A stretch of 64,000 nucleotides of DNA, taken from assembly GCA_024516035.1 (NCBI GenBank), contig CM044961.1:13833398-13897397 (forward strand), given 5' to 3'. The first letter of the stretch is position 1. Each line of letters begins with the position of its first letter. Positions 42,421 through 52,086 of this stretch are shown here, piece by piece. The stretch is from Bactericera cockerelli. Taxonomy: Eukaryota; Arthropoda; Insecta; Hemiptera; Triozidae. Position numbers and translations under genes: made by a program. A model generated the notes under the pieces. It had not been told where the DNA came from and searched no databases. It worked only from the letters and a program-made list of their open reading frames with translations.

Positions 42421-43320
42421 GAAGAGAGGGGAAGAAAGAGAGAGGGGGAGAAAGAGAGAGGGGGAGAAAGAGAGAGGGAGGAGAAAGAGAAAGATAGGGG
42501 GGAGGAAGAGAGAGAGAGAGAGAGGAGAAGAAAGAGAGAGATAGGAGGGAGGAAGAGAGAGAGGGGGAAGAAAGAGAGAGGAGGAGGGAGGAAGAGAGAG
42601 AGGGGGAAGAAAGAGAGAGGAGGAGGGAGGAAGAGAGAGAGAGGAGGAGGGAGGAAGAGAGAGAGGGGGAAGAAAGAGAGAGGAGGAGGGAGGAAGAGAG
42701 AGAGAGGGAAGAAAGAGAGAGGAGGAGGGAGGAAGAAAGAGAGAGGAGGAGGGAGGAAGAGAGAGAGGGGGAAGAAAGAGAGAGGAGGAGGGAGGAAGAG
42801 AGAGAGGGGGAAGAAAGAGAGAGGAGGAGGGAGGAAGAAAGAGAGAGGAGGAGGGAGGAAGAGAGAGAGGGGGAAGAAAGAGAGAGGAGGAGGGAGGAAG
42901 AGAGAGAGGGGGAAGAAAGAGAGAGGAGGAGGGAGGAAGAAAGAGAGAGGAGGAGGGAGGAGAGAGAGGGGAAGAAAGAGAGGATGAGGAGGAGGAAGAG
43001 AGAGAGGGAAGAAGAGAGAGGGAGGAGAAGAGAGAGGGGGAAGAAAGAGAGAGGAGGAGGGAGGAAGAGAGAGAGGGGGAAGAAAGAGAGAGGAGGAGGG
43101 AGGAAGAGAGAGAGGGGGAAGAAAGAGAGAGGAGGAGGGAGGAAGAGAGAGAGGGGGAAGAAGAGAGAGGAGAGGGAGGAAGAAAGAGAGAGGAGGAGGA
43201 GAAGAGAGAGAGGGGGAGAAAGAGAGAGGAAAAGGGAAAGGGAGGGAAAAGAGAAAGAAGGAAAGAGGAGAAAGAGAGAGAGAGGAGATAGGGGGGAGGA
43301 AGAGAAAGAAAGGAGAAGAG
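42421..43320. repeat. Purine minisatellite, about 39-bp unit
   Basis: The unit AGAGAGAGGAGGAGGGAGGA followed by AGAGAGAGAGGGGGAAGAA recurs about 20 times over 900 bp with occasional 26-bp variants. The long minus frames (471 and 356 codons) are due to the period being a multiple of three. Confidence 0.9.
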
Positions 43321-44285
43321 TGACACAGTTGTGGTGAAGACAGAGAATAATAATTTTAAAGAAAAACTGAAAGCATAAGCGGAAAAACCTGGACGTAAAT
43401 CCTGTAATATCTGAATCGAGGTCATGAAACAAAAGCGCTATTTATTCTGTTTGCTAAATTTTTTTGTGGGGTTGGGGCTTTCAACTACTATGGGCATATG
43501 AACAATGAGGGTTTCATCCCTTATTGACTGTCTAATTCCTACGGATAGTTACCTCAATAAACCTCATGAGGGATGAATAATACGAGCAGAAGAACCTATG
43601 TTGGATTTTCCTACTCCAGTGACCTGACGAGAGTTCAAATCCCCGCTGCATGGTTGTGAATGTTGAAACAAATTTAAAATAGGTATTATTCATCCACTTT
43701 GCTTTTTTCCAAACCATCTTGGGGCCGGCATTGGACAACCTCATCCTCATGGCTGAGGTCAGTTCTAACACTCCTAATCACAATCCACATTTTACGGCAG
43801 AATGCCCTTCCGAACGCCAACCTTGATATACGGCCCAAACGATTTGTGTCATTGAAGATATTGTCTTTTGAACAAACATGGCTGCTACCGAATCTGTTAA
43901 ACGCAACCTCAGGAGACGAGCGAGAATTTTTGAAGAAAGGTATTCTTCGTTGTTTATGGTTGAATGATTAAGAATACCATGAAAAGTCTCAAACTTCCAT
44001 AGTAAATAATGAGGAGCAGAAGATGGTTTCGACAGTATTGAGGAATCAATAAATCAAAAGTTACACAAACAAACCAAATCCGTCCATTCAATGCAATACG
44101 CAATTTCAATGTTTTGAACAAAAGAGATTTACAATTCGTCTAATGATTCCAACCTAGGCAAACAAGAGCAATTTTATCTGTCAGGGAAGTGCTATAAAGT
44201 TAATTTACCAAGATTAACCCTCAGAGCTCAGACCAGCAGTACAAAAACCAACTCACATGTAACGACCCTGCGGTTAATAACGTAT
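43321..44285. other. Gene-free sequence upstream of the non-LTR element
   Basis: Unique AT-rich DNA. A B-box-like GTTCAAATCCCCGC lies at about 43630 without a partner. Confidence 0.4.
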
Positions 44286-44299
44286 AACTTCTTGATTAA
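44286..44299. repeat. Target-site duplication, left copy
   Basis: AACTTCTTGATTAA is repeated after the poly(A) tail at 50119-50132 (the first two A are ambiguous with the tail). This marks both ends of the non-LTR element. Confidence 0.85.
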
Positions 44300-45427
44300 G
44301 AGGTTGGCAACGCTGTGTGATCCGTTGCAGAAGTGTTTTTAGACAGCTCCGTATATTTCGTCAATATTAAATTAAATAAGTGTCAATTAATGTAATTTTG
44401 GTGTTTCAAATGAAGTTTTGTGTTCCTTTTAACGTTTTCTGTTAGTACCTAAAGTGAAAAAGGTGTATTAAGAACGTAATCCTCAGATTCAGTGTTCACT
44501 TCGATTCTGATGAATCAAAATTCAAGATGGCCAAGTGCTTTGTAAGTAGATGATTTCATATTCAAACGCATTATCTAATCAGTAATCTTCAACGGTCAAA
44601 TTGGAATTCGTATTATCTAGTCAACCACGCATGCGTGCTGTAGAAGAGGATGATGGACGTTTGTTAGAGATTATATCAACTACCCACAGATAGCGTCATG
44701 GGAAGAGCTGGATGATAAACAGTAAACAATTACTGATAACGCTGATAACAGAATGACAACAAAGTTGGAGTGAGACCAAGCTGATAACGTACGAGTGGAA
44801 ATCTGAAATCTTATTGGAATTTCGTACAAGTAATTGGAATTTCGTGCAAGTGGAAATCAGATCTTAGAGAGTCCATAGGTTCGAGTCCCGTTCAAACATA
44901 GTAATTGCTTACCATTAAAATATTTTTGTTTACGATTTGAATTCAATTTGTTCCTGATGTTATTGCCTTGTATGTTTTAAGGCGTACACAAAAACTACCG
45001 CCCTTCTTTTATATGTGGCAGTTAAGTAACTAATAGAGTTGACATACATCTTTTCATTTCACTTAATCACAATATGAAGTACCTAAATCAGGTGGTTTAA
45101 ACTTATTGTGCCACAAATAATTATAATTATATGTTACTTTATAGTGTACCTACCTACCTCCTCTATAAATAGACTAAATCGTATTTTTTGTTGTTGTTGT
45201 TGTTGTTTTTTACTGCTAAATTAACCAAGTATTTTTATAAACTATATTTATTTACTTATTAGAAATAATAATTACCCATCCACATAAATATATGTATGCT
45301 TATTCAGGTACCTACCTAAATTTATTATGTCTTTCAAATCAGATTACGACACTGATAATATTTTTACTTGGGTATTTTGCTTTAACGTTGCTGATTCATC
45401 CTTAGAATATTAGATACTTAAATTAAA
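44300..45427 (+). promoter_or_regulatory. 5'UTR and presumed internal promoter of the non-LTR element
   Basis: About 1.1 kb without a long frame, beginning GAGGTTGGCAACGCTG directly after the target duplication. It includes a direct repeat (TTGGAATTTCGTACAAGT / TTGGAATTTCGTGCAAGT) at about 44815-44850, a B-box-like GGTTCGAGTCCCG at 44878 and a (TTG)n run at 45189-45207. No core promoter motif was confirmed. Confidence 0.5.
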
Positions 45428-46285
45428 ATGATGGCAGGTCAGGTAACTTTGGAAACTCTGTTTAATCAACTGGGGGCTATGCAATCGGTACAAAATGGTA
45501 ATCATAGTGAAATTAAAAATAAACTGGACCATATTCAGACAAATTTTGACTCAATTAACGGGGTACTCAATGATCACTCAAACCACCTAAATAGTCTCGA
45601 GTATGATAAAAGACGTAAAAATCTTGTTATTTTTGGTGTATCTGAGGAGCAGAGAGACTTGGATAAAACAATGCTGTCTTTAATCTCACATCTCAAAATT
45701 GGTAATTTTTCTCTAATGGAGATTGATTTTTGCAGAAGATTAGGGAAACAAAAGGACCAGAATAAACCTAGGCCAATTTTACTGGGACTAACGACTGAGA
45801 GACGTAAACTGGAAATACTTAAAAATAGTGGAATCTTAAAAGGTACAACCGTCTTCATAAAACAGGATGCTTCTCCAGAAACTCGAAAAGCTAATAAAGA
45901 CTTGCTCCCAGAAAGAAACAGATTAAGAGACGAGGGAAAATATGCTGTCATCAGGAATGGTAAGTTGATATGTCATGAGAAGGACCCGACCCAGGCTGGT
46001 TCAAGTCAAGCAGCGGAAAGAACAAATAAACGTGTCCTCTCTGTATCACCGAGCAGTGACTCCAACACTCAAACATCATTACACAAGAAGGTAAACTTAA
46101 ATACCAGCGAAAATTCGCTATTAAATAGTACTATGATTCACGAAAATCAGATTAGGGAGAGAACAGAGGAAGTTTTAACTGAGGTCAATCCTGTGGAATC
46201 ACAGATCGCCTCCCACACTAGTGTGCCTCAGAATCTACTTCAGCAGAGTATTTTGCCTTTCTTTACTAGCGGTGAAAAAAACTGA
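45428..46285 (+). CDS. ORF1 protein of non-LTR retrotransposon
   Basis: The 285-residue protein is expected to bind element RNA. A probable coiled-coil N-terminus (about residues 10-55, LFNQLGAMQ ... LDHIQTNFDSINGVL) is followed by a basic YDKRRKNLVIFGVSEE block at about 60-75, which begins an RRM-like fold. FCRRLGK, KPRPILLGL and LLPERNRLRDEGKYAVIRNG follow, as in the L1/CR1-type ORF1 RRM-CTD proteins common in insect non-LTR elements. The C-terminal 90 residues are Ser/Thr-rich and look disordered. The start at the ATG 45428 (a second ATG follows immediately) fits the family. ORF2 starts 35 nt downstream. Confidence 0.78.
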   Translation: MMAGQVTLETLFNQLGAMQSVQNGNHSEIKNKLDHIQTNFDSINGVLNDHSNHLNSLEYDKRRKNLVIFGVSEEQRDLDKTMLSLISHLKIGNFSLMEIDFCRRLGKQKDQNKPRPILLGLTTERRKLEILKNSGILKGTTVFIKQDASPETRKANKDLLPERNRLRDEGKYAVIRNGKLICHEKDPTQAGSSQAAERTNKRVLSVSPSSDSNTQTSLHKKVNLNTSENSLLNSTMIHENQIRERTEEVLTEVNPVESQIASHTSVPQNLLQQSILPFFTSGEKN

Positions 46286-46320
46286 TTAACGGGTGCCCTA
46301 ATATACAGGGTGCCCTAAAA

Positions 46321-49017
46321 ATGTGCTTCTGGAATATTAATGGTATTTCTAAACTTAATAATTTATGTTCTGAAGACTTAGCGATTTTATTATCATGGCA
46401 AATAATTTGCATAACAGAAACATGGGTCCTAGAAAAGCCTTCTATCCCAAAGCTAGCGGAACACTACAATATAGTCCATTCAGAGGCGGTACGGGATAAG
46501 CAGCGAGGACGAGGCAGTGGCGGTCTTGTCATTCTCATTAGGAAGGGAATCCAATTTCAACTAGTTGATGTTTCAAATCTGTGGATTTTTATTAAAGTAC
46601 AGTTTAGCCCGAGCATGATGATTACCTTAGGCAACATTTATATCAGTCCTAACTACGCTTTAGATCGAGCAATAGAATCTCTAAAAATACTTTTGAATGA
46701 ACTGAATGCGAATACGCATAATATTATTATTGGTGGCGACACGAACGCCCGGATCGGTGATTTAAATTACCTTGATGAAAATTTGGCAGGTGAGCACGGC
46801 TTACTGGCGGAAAGAATTTCTCTGGACGAAGTGACAAACAGAAGAGGAGAGGAACTGATAGCATGCATGGAGGATCACGGGTTTCTGGTGCTTAATGGAA
46901 GAACTTCTGGAGACATCCCAGGTCAATACACGTATTTTAGTAGAGTCGGTAAGAGTGTTGTTGATTTGATCTGGGCTAATCCAGAGTTTTGCAAATTGGT
47001 ACAGGAGCTACGTGTATCTGATGGCATAATCACGTCCGATCATTTTCCTGTGGTACTCACACTAGATATTCAAGTTGGACATCAACAAAACTCTCAACAT
47101 GTGGCTCAAAAGATATCGCGTTATAAATGGCTACCAGAAAAGGCTTTGGAGTTTAAGAACCGCCTAAATAATTCTGCTGTTTCTTCAAAGACTGAGAACG
47201 TGTATGCTGATGTTTCACTTGCTATCGACAAAGCAGCGCGTGACACGGGTATGGTACAAGAGTATTTTACATCTTCAGTTGTTAACATAAATAAACCTTG
47301 GTACAATAGTGAGTGCCGGATTTTGAAAAGGAAATGCCGCCAAGCGTGTAGAAAATGGAGAAATAAAAACAAACAGGAAGATCTAGATATTTTTATCAAC
47401 ATTAAAAAAGAGTACTTTCGTGTGTGTTCAGCATTTAAACAACAATACGATAAAGATTTGAAAGAAAAGCTACTTAATATTAAGAACTCCCAAGAATTTT
47501 GGAAAACCGTACAAAAATTCAAACCCAAGAAACCGAATAACTGTACAGAGATATCTATCACAGAATGGTCAACTTACTTGAGTGAAAAATTTGCAGTTCT
47601 ACCGGAGGAAAATCATTCGTACGTGGATATCACTCTAACTGATGTTTTGAGAGAACAAATGGATTCTGATTTTTGTATGGGTGAATTGGAAAAGGGAATT
47701 TTAAATTTAAAAAATAAAAAAAGTCCTGGTCCAGATAATATTCTGAACGAATATTTAAAATCGTTAAATCAAGAGTGGAAAAAACGTTTACTTGATTTTA
47801 TTAATTTTCTTTTTGATGGAGGGGATATCCCTGACACACTCACCAGCTCCTTAATGTTTATGCTTCACAAGAAAGGAGACACGAAATCATGTAATAATTA
47901 CCGAAGTATTGCTCTTCTGAACAATATCCTCAAACTCATCACTCACTTGGTATCGCAGCGCGTTCTCGCCTGGAGCGAGGATAATAATGTATTCGCGGAG
48001 GCGCAAGCTGGATTCAGGCCACGACGAGGCTGCATGGACAATATTTTCTCTCTCACCAGTATTGTGTCCCTACATCTAATAAAAAAACGTAAACTCTATG
48101 CAGCCTTTATAGATTTTAAGACCGCTTTCTCAGAAGTCAGGCATGACTTGTTGTTTTTAAAAATGTTTGAATTCGGAATCTCTGCCAAAGTAATCTCATT
48201 ATTACGAAGGATTTATCAGAGAGCAACAACTCAGATTAGAGTTCAGAATATCAAAACAGCCAAAAGTCTAATAACCAAAGGCGTTTTGGAGGGTGATTCT
48301 ATATCGCCTGTTTCATTCATCATTTTTATAAATGACTTGGAAGAGTACTTCAAGAAACATGGGGCGGAGGGCGTGTCAATTAACAGCTCGATAAATATTT
48401 TGCTTCTTCTCTACTGTGACGATCTTACCATTCTTGCCACTAGCAAAGTAGACATGCAAAAAAAGCTAGATATCCTTTCGTCCTACTGTCGAGATAATCG
48501 AATGACGGTCAATGAGGCCAAGTCAAAAGTAGTGGTATTCAGGCGAGGAGGAAGACTAGCCCGCACCGACACATTTCAATACAATAATAAATCGTTAGAA
48601 GTAACTTCTGATTTTGTATTCCTGGGTGTGAAACTGTCATCTCACGGTGTATTCTATAAAGCTGCACTTCAAGCTATGTCAAAGGGCAGGATGGCGATCT
48701 CCAGTGTTAGGAATACCCTGGTAAACTCGAGGATGACGTCACATGATAGTCGTATGAAGCTCTATTATTCTATAGTTTGTACAACGCTACTGTACGGAGC
48801 CGAGATCTGGGGAAACAGGTATGAAGATATGATTGAAGTCTGTCAAAGTCAATTCCTGAAATCTGTGTACGGCTTGGCTAGATCTACGCCTCATTACATG
48901 CTCCGGATCGAGATGGGCGTGGTGAGACTCGCGTACCATGTCTTCAAGCAAACCCTGGCATGGTGGTTGAAACTACTGACAATGTCACCAGAGCGATATC
49001 CTAGGATTTGTTTTTAA
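46321..49017 (+). CDS. ORF2 protein: APE endonuclease and reverse transcriptase (broken before C-terminus)
   Basis: 898 codons. The N-terminal apurinic endonuclease-like domain keeps its catalytic blocks: FWNINGIS near residue 3, ITETW near 30, GGDTNARIG near 139 and SDHFPV near 239. The central RT domain has KKSPGPDNI, the YRSIALLNN and AQAGFRPRRG blocks, AAFIDFKTAF, GVLEGDSISPVSFIIF and the active site YCDD near 699, where most relatives have YADD. It nicks target DNA and copies the element RNA. The frame ends at 49015-49017; the protein continues in another frame at about 49020, so there is a single small indel. The frame is open upstream of 46321 but the ATG fits the ORF1-ORF2 gap. Confidence 0.9.
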   Translation: MCFWNINGISKLNNLCSEDLAILLSWQIICITETWVLEKPSIPKLAEHYNIVHSEAVRDKQRGRGSGGLVILIRKGIQFQLVDVSNLWIFIKVQFSPSMMITLGNIYISPNYALDRAIESLKILLNELNANTHNIIIGGDTNARIGDLNYLDENLAGEHGLLAERISLDEVTNRRGEELIACMEDHGFLVLNGRTSGDIPGQYTYFSRVGKSVVDLIWANPEFCKLVQELRVSDGIITSDHFPVVLTLDIQVGHQQNSQHVAQKISRYKWLPEKALEFKNRLNNSAVSSKTENVYADVSLAIDKAARDTGMVQEYFTSSVVNINKPWYNSECRILKRKCRQACRKWRNKNKQEDLDIFINIKKEYFRVCSAFKQQYDKDLKEKLLNIKNSQEFWKTVQKFKPKKPNNCTEISITEWSTYLSEKFAVLPEENHSYVDITLTDVLREQMDSDFCMGELEKGILNLKNKKSPGPDNILNEYLKSLNQEWKKRLLDFINFLFDGGDIPDTLTSSLMFMLHKKGDTKSCNNYRSIALLNNILKLITHLVSQRVLAWSEDNNVFAEAQAGFRPRRGCMDNIFSLTSIVSLHLIKKRKLYAAFIDFKTAFSEVRHDLLFLKMFEFGISAKVISLLRRIYQRATTQIRVQNIKTAKSLITKGVLEGDSISPVSFIIFINDLEEYFKKHGAEGVSINSSINILLLLYCDDLTILATSKVDMQKKLDILSSYCRDNRMTVNEAKSKVVVFRRGGRLARTDTFQYNNKSLEVTSDFVFLGVKLSSHGVFYKAALQAMSKGRMAISSVRNTLVNSRMTSHDSRMKLYYSIVCTTLLYGAEIWGNRYEDMIEVCQSQFLKSVYGLARSTPHYMLRIEMGVVRLAYHVFKQTLAWWLKLLTMSPERYPRICF

Positions 49018-49019
49018 CG

Positions 49020-49642
49020 AACTCGTGACCACAGACCAACTGTCCCGGAATATTGACAAATACAACTGGGCAACTCTTCTCAAATATCGACTCGTACGGT
49101 TAGGACATGCTGAAGTATGGGAAGCGCAGTCACCTGAACTTTTAAAATCTAAAATGAGCGAGCTTTTGGATTCATTTAGCCTTAAGCTAGTTGAGGAGGA
49201 TTATAGTAGGCTTGAACATTCCTCTTACTGTACCTTGTTCAAAGAGCTGAACCCAAAACCTTTGATTGATAATATGATTCCAAGTACAAGAAAATATTTA
49301 CTACTGACAGGTAACATCGACAGGACTAGGGTTATAGCTCAGATCCGTCTATCAGGGGATTTAAAAGTAAATTTCTTTTTAAATAAAATAGGATACACAT
49401 GGAATAGTGAAGAGCATTGTAGTATTTGCAATTTACATGAAAATGAAGACCTACAGCATTTTCTATTCAAGTGTCCTCATTATAAAGCCCTAAGAGACCA
49501 TTATCTTAATAAATGGATAGTATCGGACCGACAATGTTCAACTAAAGCTCTAGTTGATAATCCATCCCGATCTGACATCAATAATGTTTACTTTTATGTT
49601 CAGGCAGCGTTAAAGTTGAGAGCCTTTCTTAGGAATGAATAA
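49020..49642 (+). CDS. ORF2 C-terminal part with zinc motif, shifted frame
   Basis: About 205 codons continue ORF2 after the indel. It contains HCSICNLHENEDLQHFLFKC, a C-x2-C-x9-H-x4-C arrangement typical of the C-terminal zinc finger of many insect non-LTR ORF2 proteins and likely to bind nucleic acid. The listed GTG 49025 is not a real start. The stop at 49640-49642 is followed by the 3'UTR. Confidence 0.82.
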
Positions 49643-50085
49643 GTGTACTGTATTGCTATAATATTATATTACTATGTATAATTTATTTTTTATTTTTCTC
49701 ATAAATAGTTACATGTCAAAAATATATATAATATATTATGTATAATGAATTCTACGGATAAGATATCTAATGTCTACTGATCTCGCCCTGAATCATCTTT
49801 AGGTGTAAACAATAATTTGGTTTTGTTTATTTGTGAAGGTAAATACGAATTGTTTTCGTGTTTGTTTATTTATGTTTATTTAAATCAATAGTTAGGTGAT
49901 TTTCGTCAATTTTATTAATTATTATTATGTATTTAAAAACAATTTCATTGATTATTGTAATATAATTTAAAAAGATTAGTCTGAGAGGAGCTATTTAGCT
50001 AATGTTTTACAGATTTTTGTTTCAAGTTACCATGTATTTTCGTGCCAACCATTGTAATATTTTTTGTTTAAAAATAAATACAATT

Positions 50086-50120
<35 letters not shown>
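49643..50120 (+). other. 3'UTR and poly(A) tail of the non-LTR element
   Basis: AT-rich sequence without a frame. AATAAA at 50072-50077 is followed by an uninterrupted run of about 29 A up to 50120. Confidence 0.8.
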
Positions 50121-50122
<2 letters not shown>

Positions 50123-50132
50123 TCTTGATTAA

Positions 50133-50634
50133 TTAGCACTTCAAACATCCTTACTGAACCAGTCCTCAGTCCTCCAGCTGCTTCCTCTGCCTCCAGGTAG
50201 TCGAGACTAATCCTGACCAAGGTGAGAGCAGTGTGCGGTCCGCCCAGAACTGATTTCTCAACTTTCTTCTTCCTACTTGAAGCGTGACAGTGGTTGGTTG
50301 GGTTCTCCGCTCCGAGTCTCAGTCCTTGTGTTGCATCAATGAAGTCGACTACTCAGTGTCTTGAGTCTTGCGCAGTCCGAAATAAACTTAATCTTTATGG
50401 GTTGAACAGATAATCATTATAAACAGAAAAATAAATTGATAATTTTATCTCGAGTAGAAACCAGTGCGCGAAGCTCTACGAGTAGTATGTAGAAATTCAA
50501 ATAATTAATGATCATGCGCATTGCAAACGAATAATAAATAAAAGTTGTAACATTTAGTTTTATAATAATTATTTATTAACATTCAATTTTTTGTTAAGAG
50601 TTCTTACTCGTCCACTAGTTTTTGTTGCAAGACA
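50133..50634 (+). promoter_or_regulatory. Region between retrotransposon end and CPAP1-like gene
   Basis: About 500 bp that presumably holds promoter and 5'UTR of the downstream gene. The ATG frame is open for a short way upstream. No clear TATA box or initiator was identified. The retrotransposon end lies at its left edge, so any enhancer upstream has been pushed about 5.8 kb away. Confidence 0.35.
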
Positions 50635-52086
50635 ATGTTAAATTCGGATTGGCCAGGAGTGTATTACGTTTTGCTATTGTGTTGTGTAACGAGTCAAGTA
50701 GCAGCTCTGAGAGGATCCAGTGTTGTGCTGCAAGCAAGGGCCAAGGCTGCGGAGCCAGTGACCAGTCCGGGGGAGGATGCAGCTGCAGAGGATGGAGAGG
50801 TGGGGGAAGATGGGATGGCGACGACCCAGAACTCCACCAAGCCCCACCTCACAGGAAACCCTCAGATAGACTACATCCACGACCCTAACCTGCCGCGGGA
50901 GCTGAACGGCTACAACCTGTCCAGCTATCCCTTCTTCACCAAGGTGCCGTCTGACATCACCTTCAAGTGCGATGGTCTGCATGATGGCTTCTACGCCAGC
51001 GTACCTCACAAGTGTCAGCTCTACCACCACTGCCTCTTTGGAACCCGCTATGACTTCCTGTGCGCCAACTACACGGCCTTTGACCAGAGGACGTTCATCT
51101 GCCACTTTGTGTCCGAGGTGGATTGCGAGAACTCCAGCAAGTACTTCAAGCGGAATGATGCGCTCTACAAGCAGGCGGAGACAACCACCGTGGCGACCAC
51201 TACCACTAGCACCACCACCACCACACAGGCGCCTACTACGCAGAGAGACACATTCAGGGAGAGAGAAAGAGATAGAGACTATAGGGACCGCGACTATCGG
51301 GACAGAATGAGGGATCGAGATTACAGGGACCGCGAGAGAGATAGGGATTACAGAGAGAGGGACAGGGTGAGGAACAGAGATAGGGAGCCTACCAGGGATT
51401 ATCCCGACAGATACTATCAGGACAGAATGAGAGAGCGAGACAGGGATCGCACCAGGGACGCGTCCTTCAGTAATCGAAAGCGAAAACCTTTGAAGCGCCG
51501 GCGCCCAGTGTATGAGTATTACTATGACGATGCGTACGCAGACGAGGAGTACGAGGATGAGCCCGCCCCGCCCCCTGTAGCCAAGAAGAGCCGCAAGGTA
51601 CTTGAGACTGTGAAGCCCGCGCCAAAGTCTAGCGAGCGAGACTATGGGACGTCGAAGAGGAAATCAAAATACGACGATGAAGAACCTTTGGATGTGTTGC
51701 CTCCAAAGAGGAAGTCTAAATATGATGAGGAGGAGCCGTTAGACATTGTGCCTCCAAAGAGGAAATCAAAATATGACGATGAAGATGATATTGTGCCCCC
51801 AAAGAGGAAGCCCAAGTACGAAGACGAGGAACCAGTGAGGGCAAGTAGTAGGAAAGTAGCGAGTAGTAGAAGTGAGGAGTACGAGGATGAGTACTATGAG
51901 GACGACGTACCTGAGCCCAGTAGAGCCGCCCAAGGGGGAGCCAAGGCACCCCCGCCACCCCAGGGAGCTCAGGTGATACCCTCCAGTCCCCTCTCTGTGT
52001 TTAGCAGGCCAAGGATACCGCCCAGGATTAATAGACCCGTTCCTTTAAATGAGAAAAGTAAATATGAATATGTAAAAAATACATGA
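50635..52086 (+). CDS. Cuticular protein analogous to peritrophins (CPAP1-like), chitin-binding
   Basis: A single-exon frame of 483 residues, with GC-rich coding in AT-rich surroundings. A signal peptide (about residues 1-25, YYVLLLCCVTSQVAAL) predicts secretion. One chitin-binding type 2 domain has Cys at 112, 127, 133, 143, 156 and 164 (C-x14-C-x5-C-x9-C-x12-C-x7-C), the CPAP1 pattern. One such domain with flanking low complexity is the CPAP1 layout; these proteins bind chitin in exoskeleton or tracheal cuticle. Then follow a Thr-rich linker (about 184-205), an Arg/Asp-rich region of RDRDYRDRE-type repeats (about 205-285), and four imperfect KRKSKYDDEEPLDVLPP-like repeats (about 340-400), then a Pro-rich tail. 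The start is chosen because the signal peptide follows it directly. The named paralogue was not identified. Confidence 0.88.
   Translation: MLNSDWPGVYYVLLLCCVTSQVAALRGSSVVLQARAKAAEPVTSPGEDAAAEDGEVGEDGMATTQNSTKPHLTGNPQIDYIHDPNLPRELNGYNLSSYPFFTKVPSDITFKCDGLHDGFYASVPHKCQLYHHCLFGTRYDFLCANYTAFDQRTFICHFVSEVDCENSSKYFKRNDALYKQAETTTVATTTTSTTTTTQAPTTQRDTFRERERDRDYRDRDYRDRMRDRDYRDRERDRDYRERDRVRNRDREPTRDYPDRYYQDRMRERDRDRTRDASFSNRKRKPLKRRRPVYEYYYDDAYADEEYEDEPAPPPVAKKSRKVLETVKPAPKSSERDYGTSKRKSKYDDEEPLDVLPPKRKSKYDEEEPLDIVPPKRKSKYDDEDDIVPPKRKPKYEDEEPVRASSRKVASSRSEEYEDEYYEDDVPEPSRAAQGGAKAPPPPQGAQVIPSSPLSVFSRPRIPPRINRPVPLNEKSKYEYVKNT

Larger units (their letters stand above)
44300..50120 (+). mobile_element. 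Full-length non-LTR retrotransposon (about 5.8 kb)
   Basis: The element has a 5'UTR, ORF1 (nucleic-acid-binding), ORF2 (APE-type endonuclease, RT, C-terminal zinc motif), a 3'UTR with AATAAA and a poly(A) tail, framed by a 12-14-bp direct repeat. This is the target-primed reverse transcription signature. ORF1/ORF2 layout and an APE endonuclease place it among jockey/I/R1/CR1-like clades; the exact clade was not settled. It is damaged only by one frame change near 49017. Length, tail and clear duplication suggest a rather recent insertion. Confidence 0.9.

Noticed and set aside
42017..43432. 471-codon and 356-codon minus-strand reading frames rich in Ser/Leu/Pro
   Set aside because: They lie entirely in a purine minisatellite whose unit length is a multiple of three; no domain or start context.
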